Shown: piece after piece, positions 17,861-25,272 of the stretch | How positions within the stretch are numbered: the first letter of the stretch is position 1 | Layout: every line of letters begins with the position of its first letter | Assembly (NCBI RefSeq): GCF_013450295.1 | Contig: NZ_SKBR01000005.1 | Coordinates: forward strand, 1 to 64,000 | Source of the DNA: Streptomyces sp. AJS327 | GTDB taxonomy: Bacteria; Actinomycetota; Actinomycetes; Streptomycetales; Streptomycetaceae | Reading direction: 5' to 3' | Length of the DNA stretch: 64,000 nt | Made by a program: the position numbers and the translations under genes | Notes under the pieces: model-generated | What the model saw: only the letters and a program-made list of their open reading frames with translations | Told to the model about the DNA's origin: nothing | The model's database searches: none

Positions 17861-18970
17861 TCAGCTGCTCTGCGCGGTCTGGTACAGGGTCTCGGCGTCG
17901 GCACCGAAGTGCGGGCCGAACATGGTGTTCGGCAGGAAGACGTAGCCGAAGCTGTTCACCGAGGACTGGAGGCCCTGTCCGGTGGACTCGTCGAAGTCGG
18001 TGAACCAGGGGCCGCCGCTGGAGCCGCCGGTCATGTCGCAGTCCATGCCGTGGTCGTTGGAGAGCAGCGGGTCCTTGAAGGTGGTGCCGGAGCAGTAGAT
18101 CAGCCGCTCACCGTCGTACGGGTCGGCCGCGGGGAAGCCGAAGGCGTACATGTCCTGGTTGTGCTCGCCGTTGAAGGCCAGCCCCTGGCCGCCGACCACG
18201 TCGGTGAGCTTCTTTCCGTCCAGCTCGCCCACGACGGCGGCGCCCACGTCGTAGTTGATGTCCTCGCTGGCCTCCCACTGCGGGGTGGTCAGGGTCTCGC
18301 TGGCGGTCCACTTGCCGTGCGGGGCCTCGCCGTTGTCGTAACCGGGGACGAACACCCAGTCGGTGTGCCAGTTTCCGTCCATCTTGACGCAGTGCCCTGC
18401 GGTCATGACGGTGCTGGAGTTCTCACTGGTGACGGCGTTGCCGGAGCAGGACGCCTGGCGTCCGTCGTAGGTGAAGAAGACCCGGCCGGAGGTGGTGACG
18501 ACGTCCCCGCCCCCGGTCCACTCCCCACCGGCCTGGGGAAAGTCGGCCGGTCCCACGCCGCGTTCGGGCGCGGCGGGGGTGACGCCCTCGACGGTGCGCT
18601 CCGCGCCGCTCGCCACGGACTTCCGCGGCTGCTGGCCGAGCTTCGTGACGGCCTCGGGCGCGAGCTGCTCCAGCGGGGTGGCGTCGCGCATCCGCTCGGC
18701 GGTCCAGAACTCCTGGAGCCGTTCGGGGTCCTGGGTCTCGGTGACCGAGGCGGGGGCGGTGGCGACGGCGCTCTTCCCGGAGTCCGGCGCGTTGGCCGCC
18801 GGGCTGCTGGAGGCCGCGGCCGGAGCGGCCAGCGCGCCGGTCGCGAGCAGCGCGGCCGAGGCGGTTATCGCGCCCCAACGCGCGTAGCGCGACCGTCTGT
18901 TGAGGGGTGATCCGCTGGTGGCGCCGGTGGGGGTGGGGAAGGTGGTGCGGTGGGATCCGGTGCGTCTCAC
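17861..18970 (-). CDS. Secreted trypsin-like (V8/glutamyl endopeptidase-type) serine protease
   Basis: 369-residue preproenzyme. GTG 18970 follows a strong AAGGAG. A long signal (RYARWGAITASAALLATGAL, ending AAPAAASS) is followed by a propeptide of about 90 residues and a chymotrypsin-fold domain starting near SCSGNAVTSENSSTV. The catalytic triad is visible: H193 in MTAGHCV, D241 in INYDVGAAVV and S318 in MTGGSSGGPWF. Four Cys can make two disulfides. Similar Streptomyces proteases are exported and processed. The P1 preference is not evident. It is monocistronic, with a long upstream region. Confidence 0.92.
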   Translation of the reverse strand: MRRTGSHRTTFPTPTGATSGSPLNRRSRYARWGAITASAALLATGALAAPAAASSSPAANAPDSGKSAVATAPASVTETQDPERLQEFWTAERMRDATPLEQLAPEAVTKLGQQPRKSVASGAERTVEGVTPAAPERGVGPADFPQAGGEWTGGGDVVTTSGRVFFTYDGRQASCSGNAVTSENSSTVMTAGHCVKMDGNWHTDWVFVPGYDNGEAPHGKWTASETLTTPQWEASEDINYDVGAAVVGELDGKKLTDVVGGQGLAFNGEHNQDMYAFGFPAADPYDGERLIYCSGTTFKDPLLSNDHGMDCDMTGGSSGGPWFTDFDESTGQGLQSSVNSFGYVFLPNTMFGPHFGADAETLYQTAQSS

Positions 18971-19463
18971 GCGTACTCCTTCTGATGTGGGTGCTGCTGG
19001 CGTCCTGGTGGTGCGTCACGTGCGGCGGTGCCGTGTTCCCGCGCGGTGTCGCGCGGCGGTGCGCTGTGCGGTGGCGTTCCGTACGGTCCGCGCCGTTCGT
19101 ACGGTTCCGCGGCATCCACGCGCGTCGCGTGGCGTGGGGCGGGCCCGGGGGCCCGTCGCGCGGCGGAGGGGTGGTGCGGACGCGTGCGGTTCCGCCCGGC
19201 CGTGCGGCGCCCCGCGCGGGGGCGGCACGTACGACCGTTCTGTCATGAGCCTGCCGCAGATCAGGGAAGGCGCCAGGGGTGCGGCGGCAGTTGGCCGGAT
19301 TCCGCTGGCTCCGCGCCGTTCCGGACAGGCGTGGTACCGGCCAGTCCGGGCTGGCTTGAGCCCGCGCGGCGGCTTTGACGGCCCCTCGGTGGCGATCTAC
19401 CGTGGATCGCGATGTATACCCCCCGGGGGTAATGAAGCGGGGGTATGAGTCAAGGAGGTCGCG
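18971..19463. other. Divergent intergenic region between the protease and DUF1326 genes
   Basis: 493 bp. The left part supplies the protease ribosome site and an unidentified promoter; it is full of GTGCGG/CGTACGG words with no gene. The right end holds a promoter and a metal-sensor-like palindrome for the DUF1326 gene (listed separately). Confidence 0.6.
19375..19446 (+). promoter_or_regulatory. Promoter with CsoR-like palindrome upstream of the DUF1326 gene
   Basis: TTGACG (19375-19380), 17 nt, then TACCGT (19398-19403) form a plausible sigma-70-type promoter. Just downstream, 19417-19431 reads TACCCCC-C-GGGGGTA, a perfect 7-bp inverted repeat; a lone half site GGGGGTAT follows at 19439-19446. 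This resembles operators of the CsoR/RcnR (DUF156) metal- or sulfur-sensing repressors, placed where a repressor would block transcription. No regulator gene is adjacent. Confidence 0.6.
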
Positions 19464-20099
19464 GTGAACGCGAGCGATTGGCGGCTGCGCGGTGAGTGGT
19501 TCGACGTGTGCAGCTGCAAGCTTCCGTGTCCGTGCTCGTTCGCCCAGGAACCCACCCACGGCGACTGCCTGTTCACCCTGGTGTGGCAGGTGCGCGAGGG
19601 GTACTTCGAGGACGTCCGGCTCGACGGACTCGGCGTGGTCGCGCTGGGGGAGTTCGCGGGGAACATGTGGGAGGGCGACCCGGACGTCGGGATGACGGTG
19701 ATGCTCTACATCGACGCGAAGGGCGACACCCGCCAACGGGCCGCGCTGGAGAGGATCTTCACCGGGCAGGTCGGCGGCTGGCCGGGCACGTTCGGTGCGT
19801 TGATCCGTGAGGTCCGGGAAGTTCGGTACGAGCCCGTCGAGTTCGAGTCCGCCGAGGACCTGGCGTACTGGCGGGCCACCATCCCGGACCGCGTCAGCGT
19901 CGGCGCGCGGGCACTCACCGGGCCCACCGCCGACCCGTCCCGCCGGGTGCAACTCGTCAACGCCCCCGGCTCGGAGGTGGGCCCGGGACAGATCGCCACC
20001 TGGGGAGTGGTCAGCGAGGACCGAGCGGAGGGCTTCGCCTACTCCCACGAGTACCGGGGCGGCTCCAGCAAACACTTCCCGTTCGACTGGCGCCCCTGA
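19464..20099 (+). CDS. DUF1326 domain-containing protein
   Basis: 211 residues matching DUF1326: WRLRGEWFDVCSCKLPCPCS near the N-terminus, GDCLFTLVWQVREGYFEDVRL, GNMWEGDPDVGMTVMLYID, and a C-terminal GSSKHFPFDW. The motif CSCKLPCPC offers four clustered cysteines, suggestive of metal or thiol chemistry; the family has no proven function. GTG 19464 follows AAGGAGG. DUF1326 genes often sit beside DUF2182 membrane proteins, but none is here. The upstream palindrome suggests metal-responsive control. Confidence 0.88.
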   Translation: MNASDWRLRGEWFDVCSCKLPCPCSFAQEPTHGDCLFTLVWQVREGYFEDVRLDGLGVVALGEFAGNMWEGDPDVGMTVMLYIDAKGDTRQRAALERIFTGQVGGWPGTFGALIREVREVRYEPVEFESAEDLAYWRATIPDRVSVGARALTGPTADPSRRVQLVNAPGSEVGPGQIATWGVVSEDRAEGFAYSHEYRGGSSKHFPFDWRP

Positions 20100-20123
20100 C
20101 TCCAGCGGGCACCGCACACGGCG

Positions 20124-20154
20124 GCGGCCCCGTCCCCAGGGGGGGCGGGGCCGC
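20124..20154. terminator. Bidirectional stem-loop between the DUF1326 gene and sdhB
   Basis: GCGGCCCCGTCCCC pairs with GGGGGCGGGGCCGC (one G-T-type mismatch) around a 3-nt loop, between convergent genes. Confidence 0.75.
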
Positions 20155-20208
20155 GGTCGCACCCGGCGCGCGGGCCCGGCGGTGGTGTCACCGGACCCGC
20201 GCGGACGC

Positions 20209-21009
20209 TCAGAAGCGCCGGGTGATCAGCGCCTTCTTGACCTCGGCGATGGCCTTGGTGACCTCGATACCGCGCGGGCAGGCGTCCGTGCAGTTGAAGG
20301 TGGTGCGGCAACGCCACACCCCGTCCTTGTCGTTGAGGATCTCCAGCCGCTGCTCGCCCGCCTCGTCCCGGCTGTCGAAGATGAACCGGTGCGCGTTGAC
20401 GATGGCCGCGGGCCCGAAGTACTGCCCGTCGTTCCAGTAGATCGGGCAGGAGGAGGTGCAGGCCGCGCAGAGGATGCACTTGGTGGTGTCGTCGAAGCGC
20501 TCCCGGTCCTCGGGCGACTGGAGGCGCTCCCTCGTCGGCTCGTTCCCCGCCGTCACCAGGAACGGCATGACGTCCCGGTACGCCTGGAAGAACGGCTCCA
20601 TGTCGACGACCAGGTCCTTGAGGACCGTCAGCCCCTTGATCGGCTCGACCGTGATCGGCTTGGGCTCGCCGTCCTTGCCGGTGGCGACGAGGTCCTTGAT
20701 CAGCGTCTTGCAGGCCAGCCGGTTCACGCCGTTGATCCGCATGGCGTCCGAGCCGCAGATGCCGTGGGCGCAGGAACGGCGGAAGGTGAGGCTGCCGTCC
20801 TCCTCCCACTTGATCTGGTGCAGCGCGTCCAGCACGCGCTCCTTCGGGTCGATCCGGAGGGTGAAGTCCTCCCAGAACGCGTTCTCCGAGATCTCCGGGT
20901 TGAACCGGCGGACGCGGAAGACCGCGGTGATCAGCTGGCTCGCGCCGCTCTCCGCCGGTTCGGCGGAGGAGCCGGAGGCGTCGCCCTTGGACAGCGTTGC
21001 GGTGCTCAT
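20209..21009 (-). CDS. sdhB: Succinate dehydrogenase iron-sulfur subunit
   Basis: 266-residue electron-transfer subunit of complex II. The plant-type [2Fe-2S] cluster ligands lie in SCAHGICGSDAMRINGVNRL plus the following Cys; the [4Fe-4S]/[3Fe-4S] ligands are in CILCAACTSSCPI and the later CRTTFNCTDACPRGIEVT. It passes electrons from the SdhA flavin to menaquinone at the membrane. The start ATG overlaps the sdhA stop by one base, so it is the last gene of sdhCDAB. Confidence 0.97.
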   Translation of the reverse strand: MSTATLSKGDASGSSAEPAESGASQLITAVFRVRRFNPEISENAFWEDFTLRIDPKERVLDALHQIKWEEDGSLTFRRSCAHGICGSDAMRINGVNRLACKTLIKDLVATGKDGEPKPITVEPIKGLTVLKDLVVDMEPFFQAYRDVMPFLVTAGNEPTRERLQSPEDRERFDDTTKCILCAACTSSCPIYWNDGQYFGPAAIVNAHRFIFDSRDEAGEQRLEILNDKDGVWRCRTTFNCTDACPRGIEVTKAIAEVKKALITRRF

Positions 21010-22775
21010 CAGTACTTACGCTCCATCGGCTGGTAGCGGGTCTGCACGACCGGCTTGTAGTCCAGCCGGATCGACTCGGTGCCGTCGTCGCCCACCTCGC
21101 GGTACGCCATGGTGTGCCGCATGAAGTTGACGTCGTCGCGGTTGGGGAAGTCCTCGCGGTAGTGGCCGCCGCGCGACTCCTTGCGGGCCAGCGCGGAGAC
21201 CGCCGTCACCTCGGCGAGGTCCAGCAGGTTGCCCAGCTCCAGGGCCTCCAGCAGGTCCGTGTTGAACCGCTTGCCCTTGTCCTGCACGCTGATGTTCCGG
21301 TAGCGCCCGCGCAGCTGGCCGATCTCCTCGACGGCCTCCTTCAGGGTCTGCTCCGTGCGGAAGACCATGACGTTCTTGTCCATGGTCTCCTGGAGCGCCC
21401 GGCGGATCTCCACCACGCGCTCGTCGCCCGTCGCGTCCCGTAGGTTCGCCACCTCGTCCTCGACGAACTTCGCCGGGTGCTCCGGGAGTTCGACGAAGTC
21501 GGCGGTGGCGGCGTACTCGGCCGCCGCGATCCCGGCCCGCCGCCCGAACACGTTGATGTCCAGCAGCGAGTTGGTGCCCAGCCGGTTGGCGCCGTGCACC
21601 GAGACGCAGGCGACCTCACCCGCCGCGTACAGCCCCGGGATCACCGTGGTGTTGTCCGACAGGACCTCACCCTCGACGTTGGTGGGGATCCCGCCCATCG
21701 CGTAGTGCGCGGTCGGCTGGATCGGCACCGGGTCGGTGTAGGGCTCGATGCCCAGGTAGGTCCGGGCGAACTCGGTGATGTCCGGGAGCTTGGCGTCCAG
21801 CTGCTCCGGCGGCAGGTGGGTCAGGTCCAGGTAGACGTGGTCCTTGTCGGCGCCGCAGCCACGGCCCTCGCGGATCTCGGTGTAGATCGCGCGGGAGACC
21901 ACGTCCCGCGAGGCCAGGTCCTTCATGACGGGCGCGTACTTCTCCATGAAGCGCTCGCCGTCCCGGTTGCGCAGGATGCCGCCCTCACCACGGGCGCCCT
22001 CGGTGAGCAGGATGCCCATCTTCCAGATGCCGGTCGGGTGGAACTGGAAGAACTCCATGTCCTCCAGCGGCAGTCCGCGCCGGAAGGCCGCCGCCTGGCC
22101 GTCGCCGGTCAGCGTGTGGGCGTTGGAGGAGACCTTGAAGAACTTGCCGTTGCCGCCCGAGGCGAAGACCACGGACTTGGCCTGGAAGACGTGGATCTCG
22201 CCGGTGGCCAGCTCGTACGCGACCACGCCAGCCGTCCGCCGCACCCCGTCCGGGCCCTCGTTCAGCAGCAGGTCCAGGACGTAGAACTCGTTGTAGAACT
22301 CCACCCCCTCCTTGACGCAGTTCTGGTACAGCGTCTGGAGGATCATGTGGCCGGTGCGGTCCGCCGCGTAGCAGGACCGGCGCACCGGGGCCTCGCCGTG
22401 GTTACGGCTGTGACCGCCGAACCGGCGCTGGTCGATGGTGCCGTCCTCGGTGCGGTTGAACGGCAGACCCATCTTCTCCAGGTCGAGAACGGAGTCGATG
22501 GCCTCCTTCGCCAGGATCTCGGCGGCGTCCTGGTCGACCAGGTAGTCGCCGCCCTTGATGGTGTCGAAGGTGTGCCACTCCCAGTTGTCCTCCTCGACGT
22601 TGGCCAGTGCGGCGGCCATGCCGCCCTGGGCCGCGCCGGTGTGGGAACGCGTGGGGTAGAGCTTGGTCAGCACCGCGGTGCGGCTGCGCTTCGTGGACTC
22701 GATGGCCGCGCGCATACCCGCGCCACCGGCGCCGACGATGACGGTGTCGTACTTGTGGAACTTCTGGATCTTCAT
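21009..22775 (-). CDS. sdhA: Succinate dehydrogenase flavoprotein subunit
   Basis: 588 residues. The N-terminal FAD-binding motif is VIVGAGGAGMRAAIE; the covalent-flavin histidine is in the conserved SHTGAAQGG; the active-site segment FHPTGI and the Arg/His region HYAMGGIPT follow, with GANRLGTNSLLDINVFGRRA near the C-terminal part of the flavin domain. It oxidises succinate to fumarate on the inner membrane face. ATG 22775 follows GAGGTATCC. It lies 26 nt after sdhD and overlaps sdhB. Confidence 0.97.
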   Translation of the reverse strand: MKIQKFHKYDTVIVGAGGAGMRAAIESTKRSRTAVLTKLYPTRSHTGAAQGGMAAALANVEEDNWEWHTFDTIKGGDYLVDQDAAEILAKEAIDSVLDLEKMGLPFNRTEDGTIDQRRFGGHSRNHGEAPVRRSCYAADRTGHMILQTLYQNCVKEGVEFYNEFYVLDLLLNEGPDGVRRTAGVVAYELATGEIHVFQAKSVVFASGGNGKFFKVSSNAHTLTGDGQAAAFRRGLPLEDMEFFQFHPTGIWKMGILLTEGARGEGGILRNRDGERFMEKYAPVMKDLASRDVVSRAIYTEIREGRGCGADKDHVYLDLTHLPPEQLDAKLPDITEFARTYLGIEPYTDPVPIQPTAHYAMGGIPTNVEGEVLSDNTTVIPGLYAAGEVACVSVHGANRLGTNSLLDINVFGRRAGIAAAEYAATADFVELPEHPAKFVEDEVANLRDATGDERVVEIRRALQETMDKNVMVFRTEQTLKEAVEEIGQLRGRYRNISVQDKGKRFNTDLLEALELGNLLDLAEVTAVSALARKESRGGHYREDFPNRDDVNFMRHTMAYREVGDDGTESIRLDYKPVVQTRYQPMERKY

Positions 22776-22801
22776 CGGGGATACCTCAGCCTCAGCCCGG
22801 G

Positions 22802-23281
22802 TCAGCGGATGTTCGGGTCGAAGGTGAAGATCACCAGCGTGCCCAGCAGGACCGTGAACACCGTCGCGGTGTACAGCAGCATTTTCAGCCAGAACCGGGT
22901 GTTGTCCCGCTGTGCGTAGTCGTTGATGACCGTGCGCAGCCCGTTCGCGCCGTGCAACATCGCCAGCCACAGCATGATCAGGTCCCAGGCCTGCCAGAAC
23001 GGCGAGGCCCAGCGGCCCGCGACGAAGGCGAAACCGATCTTGGTGACACCGCCGTCCAGTACCAGCTGGATCAGCAGGTGGCCGATGACCAGGACGGTGA
23101 GCAGCACGCCGGACAGCCGCATGAACAGCCAGCCGTACAGCTCGAAGTTGGTCCGGGTGGCCTTCGGGGTCTTACGGGTGCGCGCCCGGGGCGGCTCGAT
23201 GACCGGGGCCGGATGGTCCACGTCGTACAGCGTCACGGCCTCGGAGGACTCGGACGCGGGGGTCGTGTCGGTCGACATCAC
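22802..23281 (-). CDS. sdhD: Succinate dehydrogenase hydrophobic membrane anchor subunit
   Basis: About 159 residues with three membrane helices after a 45-residue cytoplasmic N-terminus: LFMRLSGVLLTVLVIGHLLI, AWDLIMLWLAMLHGANGLRT and MLLYTATVFTVLLGTLVIF. His residues in the first two helices (GHLL and LHGANGLR) fit heme/quinone ligation in menaquinone-type complex II. GTG 23281 immediately precedes ATG 23278; spacing to GGGAG favours the GTG. It starts only 3 nt after the sdhC stop. Confidence 0.94.
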   Translation of the reverse strand: MMSTDTTPASESSEAVTLYDVDHPAPVIEPPRARTRKTPKATRTNFELYGWLFMRLSGVLLTVLVIGHLLIQLVLDGGVTKIGFAFVAGRWASPFWQAWDLIMLWLAMLHGANGLRTVINDYAQRDNTRFWLKMLLYTATVFTVLLGTLVIFTFDPNIR

Positions 23282-23284
23282 TCA

Positions 23285-23665
23285 TCAGCTCCCGAACAGC
23301 GAACGCAGCGTGTGCTGGAGGACGGGGTAGAAGGCTCCGGCCATCAGCACGGCCCAGATGCCCATGACGGCCCACAGCAGCTGCTTCTGGTACCGCGCGC
23401 CCTTCCACCAGAAGTCCACGGCGATGACCCGCAGGCCGTTCAGCGCGTGGAAGAGCACGGCCGCGACGAGGCCGTACTCCATGAGGTTGACGAGGGGCGT
23501 CTTGTAGATGGCCACGGTGTCGTCGTACGCCTCGGGGGAGACGCGGACGAGAGCGGTGTCGAGGACGTGTACGAACAGGAAGAAGAAGATGAGGACACCG
23601 GTGACTCGATGAGCCACCCAGGACCACATGCCTTCCCGGCCGCGATACAGCGTTCCAGCCGGCAC
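23285..23665 (-). CDS. sdhC: Succinate dehydrogenase cytochrome b subunit
   Basis: 126 residues, first gene of sdhCDAB. The family motif HRVTGVLIFFFLFVHVLDTA gives helix 1 with two His; FHALNGLRVIAVDFWWKG belongs to helix 2 and its loop; AVMGIWAVLMAGAFYPVL is helix 3. With SdhD it anchors the SdhAB catalytic pair and forms the quinone site. GTG 23665 is preceded by GGAGGG. Confidence 0.94.
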   Translation of the reverse strand: MPAGTLYRGREGMWSWVAHRVTGVLIFFFLFVHVLDTALVRVSPEAYDDTVAIYKTPLVNLMEYGLVAAVLFHALNGLRVIAVDFWWKGARYQKQLLWAVMGIWAVLMAGAFYPVLQHTLRSLFGS

Positions 23666-24100
23666 GGAATAAACCCTCCGGGAGCGGGACGGGGGCCTGC
23701 CGCCATCTTCGAATTAACGCAGCGGTGTCGGTCGGGCCCGGCCGGGTACGGTCCACCGGCCGCAGCCATCGTAGCGACGGGCTGTCGGCTGATTCGTGTC
23801 GGGTACGCAGGTGTGATCGATCAGGCACGGACGGACCAGCCCGCCGCCCGTCCCCCTGGGCCCCGGTACCGACGGTCCGCTCGCGTTCGCGGCGTTCCGG
23901 TCGCGACGACCTCCGGGCGCGGCGGAACGGGCGGGCCGCGTGGCGCGAGACGACGGGGGACGCGGGGGACGACGGGGGCGACGCGGGCTGGAGCGGGGCG
24001 GCGAGGGCGACGGCAGGGGCACGGTCCGGGCGGCCCGGCGAGGGCCGGCGACGGTGGGTGACCCCGGGGCCGGTGGCCGGGCCCGGGGGGCCGCCCGGGC
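23666..24100. other. Region between sdhC and uraD, including sdh promoter
   Basis: 435 bp with no gene. A minus-strand TACGAT (23768-23773) could be the -10 of the sdh operon, but no good -35 was found. The middle is a low-complexity CGGGCG/GACGGGGG stretch. The end holds the stem-loop after uraD. Confidence 0.5.
24062..24088 (-). terminator. Stem-loop downstream of uraD
   Basis: CCCCGGGGCCGG and CCGGGCCCGGGG pair with one mismatch around TGG, starting 13 nt beyond the uraD stop on the minus strand. Confidence 0.65.
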
Positions 24101-25072
24101 TTAGCGCAGCGCGGTCAGCAGGCGCTCCAGTCGGCCGCGGGCCAGCCGCCGCAGTTCGTTGGCGGTGACCACGCGCTCCTCGTCCGGCTCGTTGTTCAGC
24201 CGGGTGCGGATGCCGGACAGCGTCTGGTCCAGCCGCTCGCTCCGGCAGAGGCCGTCCAGGCAGATGATGAAGGTGTGGCCGAAGCGGCGCTCGTACGCGG
24301 TGTGGGCGGCGCGTAGCGCGGTGTGCGCCGCGAGGGCCGCGGGCTGGTCCGTCGAGGGGTGCAGGGCCCGCTCGCGCGCCAGCGCCTCGGTCAGCTCCTC
24401 CCGGGTGAGGTCGTAGCTCGCCTCGTCGGCGGCGGCGAGCAGTGACTCCATGTCCGGGTACGGGCGGTGCGCCGCCAGCCGGGCCGCCCAGCGGCGGCTG
24501 CCGCAGCAGCTGAGCAGGACCGTCTCGGCCTGGGCCGCAGGCGCGTGGTTCAGCCGGTGGAGCAGCGAACCGCGCGGGGTGGGCGCGCGGGCCGCGGCGT
24601 CCGTCGCCAGTTCGGCGGTCGCCTCCAGGGTGGTCTCCGGTGGTGCGGCGGGTACGCGTTCGGCCGGGCTCCGGGTGGCGCCGTCCGGCTGCTCCGGGAC
24701 GGTGCCGTCGGCCGGGCGGGGTGAGCCGTTCGGGTCGAGGTCGGGCGCCGTGCGGGGGGTTCCGCCCAGCCAGGCGGTGCCGTCCGAGATGACCGTGGTC
24801 TCGGGGTGCTCGACGAGGACATCGCTCTCCACCAACGTCCGCCGCCCGGGCCGGGGTTCGGTCCGCGCCTCGGCCCGCCCGGGGTGGGCGTCCGCCGGTT
24901 CCTCCCGCTGGGCGTCGTGGGGGTCGCGCGGGGCCGCCGGGGAGGGCTCGGGCTGCTCGGTCCGTTCCGTCCGTCCTGACTGGCTGGGACGCGCGGAGAC
25001 CTCGTGCCACTGCGGGCCGGGCCTGCCGCGCGGCGGCGCGGAGGTCTGGGTGGGCGGCGGCGACGGTGGCAT
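24101..25072 (-). CDS. uraD: OHCU decarboxylase (ureide pathway) with a long disordered N-terminus
   Basis: Decarboxylates 2-oxo-4-hydroxy-4-carboxy-5-ureidoimidazoline to S-allantoin in urate breakdown. The UraD domain occupies residues about 165-323: LLHRLNHAPAAQAETVLLSC, CGSRRWAARLAAHRPYPDME, the conserved RRFGHTFIICLDGL and the C-terminal RTRLNNEPDEERVVTANELR. The first 160 residues are Pro/Glu/Arg/Thr-rich with no fold. GAGGAGCTC directly before ATG 25072 is a very good ribosome site and no better internal start is evident, so the extension may be real. No other urate gene lies nearby. Possible over-annotation of the N-terminus remains. Confidence 0.85.
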   Translation of the reverse strand: MPPSPPPTQTSAPPRGRPGPQWHEVSARPSQSGRTERTEQPEPSPAAPRDPHDAQREEPADAHPGRAEARTEPRPGRRTLVESDVLVEHPETTVISDGTAWLGGTPRTAPDLDPNGSPRPADGTVPEQPDGATRSPAERVPAAPPETTLEATAELATDAAARAPTPRGSLLHRLNHAPAAQAETVLLSCCGSRRWAARLAAHRPYPDMESLLAAADEASYDLTREELTEALARERALHPSTDQPAALAAHTALRAAHTAYERRFGHTFIICLDGLCRSERLDQTLSGIRTRLNNEPDEERVVTANELRRLARGRLERLLTALR

Positions 25073-25153
25073 GAGCTCCTCGGTGTGGTCCGGTCCGCGC
25101 TGCGACGTGGGCCCGGGGGTGACATCGGGTACGGAAGAGGCGAGCGAACGGGG

Positions 25154-25206
25154 TCACCGTAACGATGATTCGGTGAAGCCGTCCGGTTGAAGCGTGAAGT
25201 TCACGC
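25154..25206. promoter_or_regulatory. Two inverted repeats between divergent uraD and hexosaminidase genes
   Basis: TCACCG (25154-25159) and CGGTGA (25171-25176) form one inverted repeat with an 11-nt spacer; GCGTGAA-G-TTCACGC (25192-25206) is a perfect 7-bp palindrome. Their location in a 200-bp divergent promoter region makes operator function plausible; no regulator is assigned. Confidence 0.4.
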
Positions 25207-25272
25207 GGACGGGATGAATCGGATATGCATGGTTGACGGAACCGGGTCAGAGAGGGCGAGAGCCGTATTCCT

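Noticed and set aside
15974..18910. A 978-codon plus-strand open frame across the BAAT and protease genes
   Set aside because: It is antisense to two well-supported genes with clear catalytic motifs; such long antisense frames are a by-product of very high G+C.
25200..25272. DasR (GlcNAc regulator) site before the GH20 gene
   Set aside because: No sequence close to the dre consensus ACTGGTCTAGACCACT is present.
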